From: Bacteroidia bacterium
GTDB lineage: Bacteria; Bacteroidota; Bacteroidia; SXHM01
NCBI GenBank assembly: GCA_022072225.1
Contig: JAJVIC010000009.1
Span: forward strand, 155,746 to 219,745
Length of the DNA stretch: 64,000 nt
Direction: 5' to 3'
Shown: positions 6,817-15,830 of the stretch, in pieces
How positions within the stretch are numbered: position 1 is the stretch's first letter
Layout of the letters: the number at the start of each line of letters is the position of its first letter
Notes under the pieces: model-generated
Told to the model about the DNA's origin: nothing
Seen by the model: only the letters and a program-made list of their open reading frames with translations
Database searches by the model: none
Translations under genes and position numbers: made by a program

Positions 6817-8919
6817 TTATAACCGTATTCCTATTATCAGAACATCATCAACCTGCTCAATGGTTCCTTTCCAGTTATCCAATGTTTTTATCATTTCTGT
6901 TTTTTGGTCTTGCATTTTGAGTTGATGAATTCTTAAAAAAACTTCGCGCAGGCGACTGTATTTGAATTTTTTTCCGTCAGCACCGCCAAACTGGTCAGCA
7001 ATTCCATCGGTGAAAATATAAACGCAATCACCCTTTTCTATTTTTTTGGTGTGATTGGTAAAAGGCTCCAACTCGTCTTTGCTATAAACACCAACAGGAA
7101 ATCGATCAGCCTTAATTTCAATTAATTCGTTGTTGCGGATAATATAAAGCGGATTTTTAGCACCAGCGAATTCTAGAGTATTACTGGCTGAGTCAAGGCT
7201 TATCAAAGCTATGTCCATTCCATCTTTGGTATCATTACCGGCATCGTCCTGCCTCAGCGAATTGATAATTCCGGTGCGTAATGCATTTAGAATTTCGCTG
7301 GGTTTAGTGATTCCTTTTTCGGTAACAATTTCATTCAGCAGTGTATTTCCGAGCATAGCCATGAATGCACCGGGAACACCATGTCCTGTGCAGTCGGCTG
7401 CAGCAACAATTATTTTTTCATTTCGTCTGATAAACCAGTAAAAGTCACCGCTTACAATATCCTTCGGGCGGTAGAATATAAAGGAATCGGAAAAATGTGT
7501 TTGCAGGGCTGATGCATTCGGCAGTACAGCATCCTGAATTCTGCGTGTGTAGATAATGCTGTCGGTAATGTCTTTGTTTTTTGCTTCAATAATTTCTTTT
7601 TGTGCTACAATTTCTGAGGTACGTTCTTTAACCTGCTTTTCCAGTTCAATATTAATCTCATCCTTGAGCCTGTTTTTTTCTTCCAGTTGTTTCAGGGTTT
7701 CTGCCTGTGCATTTTCTTTTTCAACCTGTAATTCGCGAAAACGTTTTACCATTGAAAACGACAGGAATATAACTTCCATCCCGTTGCCTAGTTTTAGACC
7801 GTTTTCGGTAAGGAAGTTGTTGGGAATTAGGCTGAGGTTGTTGAGAATAAAAACTATTGCCCCTAGTGTAAGAAAAACAAATGCAATTGTGAAAAGTGGT
7901 GTTACAGGAATACCTTTTCTATGTCTTAAATAAACCGTGCAAAGGATAATTAGTGTTGTTAAAAGGCTTACAATATTTACCAATGGAAAAACTATTTCGT
8001 AAATTATTCCATTGAACATGCTCATTACAAAAAATACAAAGGCTAGAATAATGATGGTGTTATAAACGTAAGTCGTCAGTTTTGGAAAATGAGTTATGGT
8101 TTCCAAAAAATCTTTGGCATATTTTGTAACAAAAAACAATGTCATGCAGGCGCTGAAAAGAACCATGTGGCTAGCCATCCATGGATTGTTCGGAAAAAAA
8201 TATTGAGCAGAAAGACCATCTAATGAAAACTGCAATAAAGCAATGCTCAAAACATAAAACACGTAGTAAAAAAATACGTGTTGCCTCATAACCCAGAAAA
8301 AATAAAAATAAAGTAGAAAAACGAATAATAGCATTCCGTAATAGATGCCAATGAAATATTGCTCGCCATAATCGCGTTCGCGGAATTTGTCTGGTGTTAT
8401 TATTTCGAGAGGCAGATTGATTACTTCGCCATCGCTGCCAAGCAAAAGGTAAAACTCGTTTTCAATTTCGGGGTAAAGTTTAATTTGAAAAACAGTGTTA
8501 CGGTGGGGCACATCTTTTTCGGCAAACGGAATTCCGTCTCCGGATTTTTTGATGGTGTAATTTCCGCTGCTGTCAGGAACATAGAGTTGAGCCAAATTAG
8601 TAATAGGTCTGGCAGTGCGTATGAAAAAATCTTCTGCTTCAGAACCTTCATAACGTATTATAAACTTTACCCAATAATTGGAAGTGGTGAATTGAAGATT
8701 GGTATTGTCGATAATAATAGGGGAGAAGGAAAAATTTTGAGAGTTGTTTTTTAATTCATCAAAAGTGATTTCGTGTTCTTTATCTTCTAAAATCAAAGCG
8801 TTTTTTGCAATTGACCGGCAACCGGTAAAATCAGAAGAGATAATAACGGGATCGGTGTTCTGAGAAAACAGAAAGCGGGGAAATAAAAACAGAAATAAAC
8901 AAAGTGAAAATTTACTCAC
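6817..8919 (-). CDS. 7TM receptor (7TMR-DISM) fused to SpoIIE-type PP2C phosphatase
   Basis: A 700-residue membrane signalling protein. After a signal peptide (MSKFSLCLFLFLFPRFLFSQ) comes a periplasmic 7TMR-DISMED2 beta domain (about 25-175; NYWVKFIIRYEG, RNTVFQIKLYPE). Seven hydrophobic spans follow (about 185-385), then a coiled coil (about 400-460) and a PP2C/SpoIIE serine/threonine phosphatase domain (about 475-700). The metal-binding motifs are present: DIVSGDFYW, ADCTGHGVPGAFM, DGMDIAL, FTDGIADQFGG and VDDVLIIGI. It should sense an extracellular ligand and dephosphorylate a cytoplasmic partner-switch protein. No anti-sigma partner is adjacent; a SiaC-like protein, substrate of such phosphatases in other bacteria, lies 35 kb away. 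Confidence 0.93.
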   Translation of the reverse strand: MSKFSLCLFLFLFPRFLFSQNTDPVIISSDFTGCRSIAKNALILEDKEHEITFDELKNNSQNFSFSPIIIDNTNLQFTTSNYWVKFIIRYEGSEAEDFFIRTARPITNLAQLYVPDSSGNYTIKKSGDGIPFAEKDVPHRNTVFQIKLYPEIENEFYLLLGSDGEVINLPLEIITPDKFRERDYGEQYFIGIYYGMLLFVFLLYFYFFWVMRQHVFFYYVFYVLSIALLQFSLDGLSAQYFFPNNPWMASHMVLFSACMTLFFVTKYAKDFLETITHFPKLTTYVYNTIIILAFVFFVMSMFNGIIYEIVFPLVNIVSLLTTLIILCTVYLRHRKGIPVTPLFTIAFVFLTLGAIVFILNNLSLIPNNFLTENGLKLGNGMEVIFLSFSMVKRFRELQVEKENAQAETLKQLEEKNRLKDEINIELEKQVKERTSEIVAQKEIIEAKNKDITDSIIYTRRIQDAVLPNASALQTHFSDSFIFYRPKDIVSGDFYWFIRRNEKIIVAAADCTGHGVPGAFMAMLGNTLLNEIVTEKGITKPSEILNALRTGIINSLRQDDAGNDTKDGMDIALISLDSASNTLEFAGAKNPLYIIRNNELIEIKADRFPVGVYSKDELEPFTNHTKKIEKGDCVYIFTDGIADQFGGADGKKFKYSRLREVFLRIHQLKMQDQKTEMIKTLDNWKGTIEQVDDVLIIGIRL

Positions 8920-8964
8920 AAGAATTGCAATGTTGAAACTCTAACGAAAACAACCGAATTAAGT

Positions 8965-9870
8965 TTATTGTTTCGATCTGGGGTGAAATTGAATAATTGT
9001 GTCACGCAGATAGCTGCGGTCGAGATGCGTGTAAATCTCTGTTGTGGTGATGCTTTCGTGCCCCAACATTTCCTGAACTGCCCGCAGGTCAGCACCACCC
9101 TCAACCAGGTGAGTGGCAAAAGAGTGGCGAAAAGTGTGTGGGCTGATGCTTTTTTTTATTCCTGCTTTTTCGGCCAACTCTTTTAAAAACAAAAACACAT
9201 ATACCCGCGAAAGTTTTGTTCCGCGCGTATTTAAAAACAAAATGTCTTCGTTCCCTTTTTTAATCGGTACATGGCAGCGAACGTTTTCCATATACGTTTT
9301 TACTTGTTTGGCAGCCATTCCACCCAAAGGAACAAGCCGTTCTTTATTGCCTTTTCCAAGCACGCGAATAAAACCGATATCAAAATGAATTGAACTTATT
9401 TTCAAATTCACCAATTCGGAAACACGTAATCCGGAACCATACAAAACTTCAAGCATGGCTTTGTTTCTCTCTCCTTCAGGTTTACTTAAATCTACGCTGT
9501 TAATCAGCAGTTCAATTTCTGCAATGTTTAGTGTGTCAGGCAGTTTCCGCCCGGTTTTTGGAGATTCAAGTAATTCGGTAGGGTTGTCTTTTATCAGGTC
9601 TTCAACAAGCAAATATTTATAAAATGCTTTCATACCCGAGATAATGCGTGCCTGCGAGGTGGCACTCATACCTATGTCGTTTATTTCACCTATAAATTCA
9701 CGAAGTTGTTTTAATGTTATTTTTTCGGGTGGAAGTCCCCAGCCTGCAGTTTCACCGAACTGCCATAGTTGCGTTATATCGCGAACATAACTTTCTACCG
9801 TATTGGGCGACATAGAGCGTTCCAGTTTCAGGTAGTTTTTAAATCCGCTGATTGCCGCTTTCCAGTCCAT
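8965..9870 (-). CDS. xerD: Site-specific tyrosine recombinase XerD
   Basis: A 301-residue XerC/D recombinase that resolves chromosome dimers at dif together with its partner. The N-terminal SAM-like core-binding domain covers about 5-90 (YLKLERSMSPNTVESYVRDI). The catalytic domain shows Arg in LYGSGLRVSEL, Lys in GKGNKERLVPL, HxxR in SPHTFRHSFATHL, His in LGHESITTTEIYTH and the nucleophile Tyr in that last segment. The tail HLDRSYLRDTIIQFHPR is XerD-like. The start MDWKAAISG was preferred over one 21 nt earlier that adds a non-matching leader. It is a chromosomal housekeeping recombinase, with no sign of a phage or integron nearby. Confidence 0.93.
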   Translation of the reverse strand: MDWKAAISGFKNYLKLERSMSPNTVESYVRDITQLWQFGETAGWGLPPEKITLKQLREFIGEINDIGMSATSQARIISGMKAFYKYLLVEDLIKDNPTELLESPKTGRKLPDTLNIAEIELLINSVDLSKPEGERNKAMLEVLYGSGLRVSELVNLKISSIHFDIGFIRVLGKGNKERLVPLGGMAAKQVKTYMENVRCHVPIKKGNEDILFLNTRGTKLSRVYVFLFLKELAEKAGIKKSISPHTFRHSFATHLVEGGADLRAVQEMLGHESITTTEIYTHLDRSYLRDTIIQFHPRSKQ

Positions 9871-9926
9871 AATGGCGAAAGTAAAAAACATTTACAGTGG
9901 TTCGCAGAATCAATAATAATTCATGA

Positions 9927-9934
9927 TACCTTTG
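9927..9934 (+). promoter_or_regulatory. Bacteroidota-type -7 element (TACCTTTG)
   Basis: TACCTTTG fits the TAnnTTTG -7 consensus of the Bacteroidota primary sigma factor and stands 30 bp before the hydrolase start codon. The matching -33 element is weak. Confidence 0.5.
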
Positions 9935-9963
9935 CATGTCTTTTCCCCAACCCCATTTTTAAT

Positions 9964-11262
9964 ATGAAATACATTTTTTCGCTCCTCGCTTTTGCATTTT
10001 CTCTGACTGTATTTGCTGAGCCTGAACAATTCAACGGCCCCTATTTAGTAAGTTATAACCTGGTAAAATCTCATACCAAACAAACCATAAATGCTTTATG
10101 GAAAAAAAACAAAGTGCCCAAAATTGCGCTGCCTGTAAAATACGGAGTTGATATCTACGAAATCATTTACAAAGTGCAATGGGTAGATGGCAGCTGGAGA
10201 AATGCATCAGGTATATACTATGTTCCTAAAACTGACAAAGCGGTTCCTTACATGATGTTTGGACACGGAACACAGATTCAAAAAAACAGAGATATTTCGG
10301 ATGGCGACTCGCAACAATTTATAACGCTGGCACATGCAACTGATGGGTATGCTGCTATGTATCCCGATTATTACGGAATAGGAAAGGGCGAAGGAAAACA
10401 TCTTTACCAACATGCCTGGAGCGAGGCACATGCTTTTATTTACATGCTTTATGCAATTGATGAATTGAACAAAACATTAAATGTAAAACACAATGGTCAG
10501 TTGTTTCTTACCGGTTACTCGCAAGGCGGACATGCTTCACTGGCTGCTCACAAATATTTACAGGAATTAAATGATCCTCGTTTTCAGGTTACCGCTTCTT
10601 CACCTATGTCGGGTGCTTATGATATGACCGGAGAACAGGAAAAATACATGTTTCAGGAGTATCCGCGACCATTTTATTTGCCCTATCTTTTACTTTCTTA
10701 TCAGGAAGCCTATTGTATAATGGAAGGCGATAATGCTTACTGTGCTTTCAAGGCACCGTTTGATTCATTATTCTATCCCTTTTTTGAGCGAAACGATAAC
10801 CGCACGCTTGACGAGCTCAACAAAATGATGCCTAAAATACCTAAAGATGTAGTAACAGACAGTTTGATACATCTCTATATGAATGAGCCTGATTTTGCAT
10901 TTAAAAAGCGCCTGGAAGAAAACAACCTGACCCATTGGAAGCCCGAAGCTCCCGTGCAGCTTTGCTATTGTGAGGGCGATAAAGAAGTAAATTACAAAAA
11001 CTCTATTGTTGCCTATTATTCCTTTCTTGAAAAAGGAGCAGAACATGTAAAGCTGAATAACCTGAGCGATTATTTAGATCACAACACCTGCGCAGCTTTT
11101 GCGGTACTTGCCACCAAATATTATTTCGACCGCTTTAAGAAAAAAGGTAAAAACCCGAAGATGAAAGAGATGCCGCCATTTAAAAAATGGGTCCGCAACA
11201 TGGTGAAGAAAAAAGTTGAGAAAGAATTCAGGAAAGACGGAAGCGACCATTCCTACTTATAG
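9964..11262 (+). CDS. Secreted alpha/beta hydrolase (lipase/esterase-like)
   Basis: A 432-residue exported protein with a cleavable signal peptide (MKYIFSLLAFAFSLTVFAEP). The serine nucleophile lies in FLTGYSQGGHASLAAHKYL (GxSxGG); candidate acid and base residues are in EGDKEVNY and DHNTCAAF near the C-terminus. Oxyanion-side motif MMFGHGTQ and DYYGIGKGEGKH match large secreted lipase/esterase relatives. Substrate is unknown; an acyl ester or peptide-like ester is likely. The start at the signal peptide is used because the open frame upstream would run through the xerD promoter region. The last 60 residues are strongly basic (KKWVRNMVKKKVEKEF). Confidence 0.85.
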   Translation: MKYIFSLLAFAFSLTVFAEPEQFNGPYLVSYNLVKSHTKQTINALWKKNKVPKIALPVKYGVDIYEIIYKVQWVDGSWRNASGIYYVPKTDKAVPYMMFGHGTQIQKNRDISDGDSQQFITLAHATDGYAAMYPDYYGIGKGEGKHLYQHAWSEAHAFIYMLYAIDELNKTLNVKHNGQLFLTGYSQGGHASLAAHKYLQELNDPRFQVTASSPMSGAYDMTGEQEKYMFQEYPRPFYLPYLLLSYQEAYCIMEGDNAYCAFKAPFDSLFYPFFERNDNRTLDELNKMMPKIPKDVVTDSLIHLYMNEPDFAFKKRLEENNLTHWKPEAPVQLCYCEGDKEVNYKNSIVAYYSFLEKGAEHVKLNNLSDYLDHNTCAAFAVLATKYYFDRFKKKGKNPKMKEMPPFKKWVRNMVKKKVEKEFRKDGSDHSYL

Positions 11263-11560
11263 GGCTTTTAAATAACCTGTTTCTTCATCTCTTCCCCCGA
11301 AATGCCGCTTAATTGGTAGAAATATCTTCATTATATACCACCAATTCACGATTGCTTTCGAGATACAATTCTCGTTCTAACTGACATAAAATACCCTGAC
11401 CCCTGTCAGGTTGAAAACTATTCATTTTTGTTCAAAACTGAACCAAATTTTAGATTCAATTGTTTCTATTATTGCACATCCCAATTTTCGGGAAAATAAA
11501 CCCAGATTTAACGGAAATGAACTAACAAGGTCTGAAAAACCTGCCTAAAATACTCGTCTT
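11263..11560. other. 298-bp gap before nrdJ: small inverted repeats only
   Basis: The leader of the ribonucleotide reductase gene contains cctgac-ccct-gtcagg (11395-11410) and aattggt/accaatt arms flanking an AT-rich stretch near 11310-11346. I looked for a cobalamin riboswitch (B12 box GCCACTG) because the enzyme is B12-dependent, and for tandem NrdR boxes, and found neither. No open frame here looks coding. Confidence 0.5.
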
Positions 11561-14167
11561 ATGTCAACAACACTAACCGAAAACGCATTGAAAACAACCA
11601 CAGCCACACCATCAGCACCAAAACCAGAACTTAAAAAATACACCTATGAAGAAGCCCTGAAAAGCTCGGTAGATTATTTTAAAGGTGATGATTTGGCAGC
11701 CCAGGTTTGGTTAAATAAGTATGCATTGAAAGATTCATTCGGCAATATTTATGAACTGAACCCCGATCACATGCACCGCAGAATGGCGCGTGAAATAGCA
11801 CGCGTGGAAGCTAAATACCCAAAAGCCTACAGCGAGGAAGAAATTTATCAGGTACTGAAACACTTTAAATACATTGTTCCGCAAGGCGGTCCAATGACCG
11901 GAATCGGAAACGATTTTCAGATTGTGTCGCTGTCCAATTGTTTTGTAATCGGTAATAACGGAGCATCGGATTCGTATGGTTCTATTATGAAGATAGACCA
12001 GGAACAAGTACAACTGATGAAACGCAGAGGAGGTGTAGGTCATGATCTTACCAACCTGCGTCCAACCGGTGCTCCTGTTTTGAACAGCGCATTGACTTCA
12101 ACAGGTGTTGTTCCATTTATGGAGCGCTATTCCAATTCTACACGAGAAGTAGCACAGGACGGAAGACGAGGTGCTTTAATGCTCAGCATCTCTATCAAAC
12201 ATCCCGATGCCGAAAAATTTATTGACGCTAAAATGGATGGCACTAAAGTAACAGGTGCTAACGTGTCGGTAAAAATTGACGATGATTTTATGAAAGCAGC
12301 TATCAACGGAACACCATATACACAACAGTTTCCCGTTGATGCAAAAACACCGAAAGTAAAACAGGAGATTGATGCAACAGCCCTGTGGAACAAGATAGTT
12401 CATAACGCATGGAAATCAGCCGAGCCCGGCATTTTGTTCTGGGATACCGTTATCCGCGAATCAGTTCCCGATTGTTATTCTGATTTAGGGTTCAAAACGG
12501 TTTCAACAAACCCTTGTGGTGAAATTCCATTATGCCCTTACGACAGTTGCCGTCTTATTGCGCTTAATCTATACAGCTATGTAGACGAGCCTTTCACAAA
12601 AGACGCAAAATTCAATTTTCCCCTTTTTAAACAACACACCCGCATGGCACAACGCATGATGGATGACATTATTGATTTGGAATTAGAAAAGATTGATGCT
12701 ATTCTTAACAAAATTGAAAACGACCCTGAAGACAAAGAGATAAAAGCAGTTGAATACAACCTCTGGAAAAACATAAAGAAGAAATGTATAGAAGGTCGCA
12801 GAACAGGCGTTGGTGTTACTGCCGAAGGCGATATGCTTGCTGCCTTGAATATCCGTTACGGCTCAGATGAGTCTATTAAATTTTGTGAAAAAGTTCATAA
12901 AACATTGGCCTTGGAAGCCTATCGTTCCAGCGTAGATATGGCACATGCACGCGGTGCATTTCCTATCTACGATTCAGAGCGGGAAAAAAACAATCCTATG
13001 ATACAGCGCATTAAACATGCAGACCCCTTGCTGTATGAAGACATGCTGAAATGGGGAAGAAGAAACATTGCCTTGCTGACTGTAGCTCCCACAGGAAGCG
13101 TAAGTTTAATGACTCAAACAACTTCGGGTATAGAGCCCGTATTTATGCCAGCCTACAAACGCAGGCGCAAAGTGAATCCGAACGACAAAAATGTGAAAGT
13201 AAGTTTTGTAGATACTGTTGGAGATTCGTGGGAAGAGTATCACGTGTTTCACCACAAACTCATAACCTGGCTCGAAGTAAACGGCTATGATGTGGAAAAA
13301 GTGAAACTTCTCAACGATGATGAATTGAATAAAATAATTGAGAAATCACCTTTTTATAAAGCAAGTGCAAACGATGTGGATTGGGTGAGTAAAGTAAAAC
13401 TGCAAGGAGCTGTTCAAAAATGGGTTGACCACAGCATCAGCGTTACAGTAAATGTTCCCAATAATGTAACCGAAGAATTAGTTGGACAAATTTATCAGAC
13501 AGGATGGGAGAGCGGTTGCAAAGGAATTACTGTTTACCGCGATGGTTCGCGCAGCGGTGTGTTGGTTAGCAATGAATCAAAAAGCGAAAAAAATGATGAT
13601 TCTCAAAATGATATTATAGAATCAAGAGCACCAAAACGCCCTGCTATTCTCGAAGGCGAGATTGTTCGATTTCAGAACAATCACGAAAAATGGATTGCCG
13701 TTGTTGGTTTGTTGAATGGAAAACCATATGAGATTTTTACCGGAAAAGCCGAAGAGTCATTTATATTGCCAAACTGGGTTGAGCGCGGAGAAATTATTAA
13801 AGTAAAAAACGGAAACGGCAAAACCCGTTATGACTTCCGTTACACCGATAAAGAAGGTTATAATACTACTATTGAAGGCTTATCACGTTCGTTCGACAAA
13901 GAATACTGGAACTATGCTAAACTTATTTCAGGTATTCTTCGCCATGGAATGCCGCTTCCTTTTGTTGTAGATGTGGTAAACAACCTAAACCTGAATGATG
14001 AGACATTGACCACCTGGAAAAACGGGGTGGCGCGTGCTTTAAAGAAATTTATTCCTGACGGAACAAAACCGGTTGAGAATATCTGCCCAAATTGTTCGCA
14101 ACCTTCGTTGGTTTATGAAGAAGGTTGCCTGAATTGCAAAAGCTGCGGACACAGTAAGTGCGGATAA
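11561..14167 (+). CDS. nrdJ: Adenosylcobalamin-dependent (class II) ribonucleotide reductase
   Basis: An 868-residue class II ribonucleoside-diphosphate reductase that makes deoxyribonucleotides using a B12-generated thiyl radical, without oxygen. Visible motifs are LSNCFVIG (first active-site Cys), GRRGALMLSI, STNPCGEIPLCPYDSCRL (radical Cys and neighbouring Glu), APTGSVSLMTQTTSGIEPVF (phosphate loop), and a C-terminal zinc ribbon/redox tail CPNCSQPSL...CLNCKSCGHSKCG that re-reduces the active site. Residues about 600-720 (after KSEKNDDSQ) form the extra C-terminal domain of long NrdJ forms. The gene stands alone, transcribed from a roughly 300-bp leader. No class I genes are visible here. 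Confidence 0.95.
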   Translation: MSTTLTENALKTTTATPSAPKPELKKYTYEEALKSSVDYFKGDDLAAQVWLNKYALKDSFGNIYELNPDHMHRRMAREIARVEAKYPKAYSEEEIYQVLKHFKYIVPQGGPMTGIGNDFQIVSLSNCFVIGNNGASDSYGSIMKIDQEQVQLMKRRGGVGHDLTNLRPTGAPVLNSALTSTGVVPFMERYSNSTREVAQDGRRGALMLSISIKHPDAEKFIDAKMDGTKVTGANVSVKIDDDFMKAAINGTPYTQQFPVDAKTPKVKQEIDATALWNKIVHNAWKSAEPGILFWDTVIRESVPDCYSDLGFKTVSTNPCGEIPLCPYDSCRLIALNLYSYVDEPFTKDAKFNFPLFKQHTRMAQRMMDDIIDLELEKIDAILNKIENDPEDKEIKAVEYNLWKNIKKKCIEGRRTGVGVTAEGDMLAALNIRYGSDESIKFCEKVHKTLALEAYRSSVDMAHARGAFPIYDSEREKNNPMIQRIKHADPLLYEDMLKWGRRNIALLTVAPTGSVSLMTQTTSGIEPVFMPAYKRRRKVNPNDKNVKVSFVDTVGDSWEEYHVFHHKLITWLEVNGYDVEKVKLLNDDELNKIIEKSPFYKASANDVDWVSKVKLQGAVQKWVDHSISVTVNVPNNVTEELVGQIYQTGWESGCKGITVYRDGSRSGVLVSNESKSEKNDDSQNDIIESRAPKRPAILEGEIVRFQNNHEKWIAVVGLLNGKPYEIFTGKAEESFILPNWVERGEIIKVKNGNGKTRYDFRYTDKEGYNTTIEGLSRSFDKEYWNYAKLISGILRHGMPLPFVVDVVNNLNLNDETLTTWKNGVARALKKFIPDGTKPVENICPNCSQPSLVYEEGCLNCKSCGHSKCG

Positions 14168-14178
14168 TTTTTATTTGA

Positions 14179-14240
14179 GATTTTTAATTGTTGATTGATA
14201 ATTGAAATAGGATAATATCAAACATCAACAATTAAAAATC
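14179..14240. terminator. 17-bp inverted repeat between convergent genes
   Basis: gatttttaattgttgat (14179-14195) pairs perfectly with 14224-14240 across a 28-nt loop, between the ends of nrdJ and a lipoprotein gene. The stem is A/T-rich and could end transcription both ways. The loop contains attgataattgaaat, which also occurs at 52382-52396, so it is probably a dispersed repeat. Confidence 0.55.
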
Positions 14241-14249
14241 TTAAATAGA

Positions 14250-14798
14250 TTATTTTACTTTCACTCCCTCGGCTACTCTCGTTTTGCGTTCTTCTTTTGT
14301 CAGAACGCTTTTGTCAATAAGCAGCGCAGCATTGCTGCCGAAAACGATGCTGTATTTTTTATTGTCATAGTTCACAACGTCAAGACGGTTGCCGCCACTG
14401 TTTACTACATCCAACGAACCAAGCTGGTAGATATTTTTTCTTCCGGTATAGTCTTTTGATGGTATGAAAGGCAGTATTTTATTGTTACCTTTTTCAAATT
14501 GAATCATCATTGCATTGCTGGTGTTAGCTTCTGCAAAAATACCGGGTGTCTTGCGCTTGATTATAATTTCTTCAATGTTTTTACCATTTTCAATACGCAC
14601 TTTACCTTCTGCAACTTTCACTTCTTCGTCTTTTACTTCTCTTAGCAATACAATTGCTTCGGAGTTATAGTATTGTATTTTTTTAAGGTCAACTCCTTTT
14701 GCTTCCAGTTTCTCTTTCGTTTCTTTGGTAAAGTAAACTTTTTGCGAGCAGGAAGTAAGAGCAAATGCAATTATTGCTGACAGAAAAAGGTTTTTCAT
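14250..14798 (-). CDS. Lipoprotein of unknown function
   Basis: A 182-residue lipoprotein: MKNLFLSAIIAFALTSCSQ gives a signal II lipobox (LTSC) with the lipidated Cys at 17. The rest is charged beta/alpha sequence (ALLREVKDEEVKV-like segments, IIIKRKTPGIF, KYSIVFGSNAALLIDKSVLT) with no family I recognise. The start is placed at the lipobox signal; the frame stays open far upstream but that extension overlaps the small lipoprotein gene and has no coding character. It is the last of three minus-strand genes for exported proteins. Confidence 0.7.
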   Translation of the reverse strand: MKNLFLSAIIAFALTSCSQKVYFTKETKEKLEAKGVDLKKIQYYNSEAIVLLREVKDEEVKVAEGKVRIENGKNIEEIIIKRKTPGIFAEANTSNAMMIQFEKGNNKILPFIPSKDYTGRKNIYQLGSLDVVNSGGNRLDVVNYDNKKYSIVFGSNAALLIDKSVLTKEERKTRVAEGVKVK

Positions 14799-14889
14799 AA
14801 ATAAGGTTATATGGTTTTTTCTTGTGTTGGCAAGAATTATGCCATGGTAAACAACAATTGTGTTTCGACAGCTGTAATCAGAGAAAAAA

Positions 14890-15012
14890 TTACAGAACTC
14901 CCATTGGCACCTTTGTTCCCCTTTGACCATTACATTTCCGAACATGACCGGAAGATGAACAGGAAGCGGCAACAAAGCCGAGGATAATAAAGATTGCAAT
15001 TAGCTTACGCAT
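14890..15012 (-). CDS. Very small lipoprotein (40 residues)
   Basis: A short gene starting ATG CGT AAG and stopping at TAA. The product begins MRKLIAIFIILGFVAASC, a clear lipoprotein signal with lipobox VAASC (Cys 18), followed by only 22 residues rich in Ser, Gly and basic residues (SSSGHVRKCNGQRGTKVPMG). Short lipoproteins with a conserved Cys and a 'K..MG' ending are frequent in Bacteroidota in my recollection. It lies between two other genes for exported proteins on the same strand. A second Cys (27) is conserved-looking. Function unknown. Confidence 0.68.
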   Translation of the reverse strand: MRKLIAIFIILGFVAASCSSSGHVRKCNGQRGTKVPMGVL

Positions 15013-15051
15013 AGTTATGGTATGTAATTTAATAACGGTAATTGAATGTAA

Positions 15052-15732
15052 TTAGTGTTCAGATGTCAGAATTTTTTTTGCGAGCGGAAAAATGATTTTT
15101 TCCCATTCTGCATATTCTTTTCCTGAAGGGTGCAGGCCGTCAGCTGCCACCAAAGTTGGATTGCCTTTTACCTTTTGCGAGATTTCAAAAATGTCGGCTA
15201 CCAGTAATTTTTTTGCTGCAGCTTCTTCTTTTATAATCTGGTTGAACTCAGCCAAACCTTGGGTAATATCTCTTCCGCGACTGTATTTTTGTCCTTCGGG
15301 TGTTGCTGAAAAATCAGGAATGGTAACTAATAAAAGATTCTGTTTGTATTTCAGTTCCTTCTGCATTTCGGTAATTATGAAGCGAAGGTTTTCACGAAAC
15401 TTTTCTTTACTGACATCTTGCACCCAATCGTTTACCCCAATCAAAAGTGTTGCGAACTCGGGTTTTGATTCCCGATAAACAGGCAGCTCTGTGTCTATTA
15501 CATATTGTGTTGTTTTACCTGTAACAGAGGGATTACATACAATTTGTAAATAAAAACCTTCTTGTTTTAAATGTTCAACAAGCTGATTACTCCAGCGCTC
15601 GTTTTCTTCTACACCTTCGCCAATGGTGTAAGAATCACCGATGGCTGCATAGCGAATTTTTGTTTGTGCCGACAAGTTTATCGTTGTAAAAATAAGAGGC
15701 AGCGAAAGTAAGAACTGGAGTGTTTTGTTCAT
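15052..15732 (-). CDS. Secreted SGNH/GDSL hydrolase
   Basis: A 226-residue exported hydrolase. After the signal peptide (MNKTLQFLLSLPLIFTTINLSAQ) come the SGNH blocks: Ser in AIGDSYTIGEG (block I), Gly in VTGKTTQ (block II region), Asn in LLIGVNDWVQ (block III), and Asp-x-x-His in AADGLHPSGKEY (block V). Such enzymes cleave acyl or acetyl esters from lipids or glycans in the periplasm. The protein is short and single-domain. It heads a run of three genes for exported proteins on this strand, though the spacing (40 and 91 bp) does not prove one transcript. Confidence 0.88.
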   Translation of the reverse strand: MNKTLQFLLSLPLIFTTINLSAQTKIRYAAIGDSYTIGEGVEENERWSNQLVEHLKQEGFYLQIVCNPSVTGKTTQYVIDTELPVYRESKPEFATLLIGVNDWVQDVSKEKFRENLRFIITEMQKELKYKQNLLLVTIPDFSATPEGQKYSRGRDITQGLAEFNQIIKEEAAAKKLLVADIFEISQKVKGNPTLVAADGLHPSGKEYAEWEKIIFPLAKKILTSEH

Positions 15733-15805
15733 TCTTTTTTAATGTGACATTAAGAGAAAGTTTTCATGATTTTTCAACAGCTACGATTATTGAAAAGGAA
15801 CAGAA

Positions 15806-15813
15806 TAAATTTG
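15806..15813 (+). promoter_or_regulatory. Bacteroidota-type -7 element (TAAATTTG)
   Basis: TAAATTTG matches TAnnTTTG and lies 18 bp before the ankyrin gene start, implying a very short leader. Confidence 0.45.
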
Positions 15814-15830
15814 AACCAAAATAATTTATC

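Noticed and set aside
8965-9870. Phage or integrative-element integrase
   Set aside because: Length, motifs and lack of neighbouring phage genes or attachment repeats fit chromosomal XerD.
11263-11560. Cobalamin riboswitch before nrdJ
   Set aside because: Expected for a B12 enzyme, but no B12 box or the long multi-stem fold could be seen.
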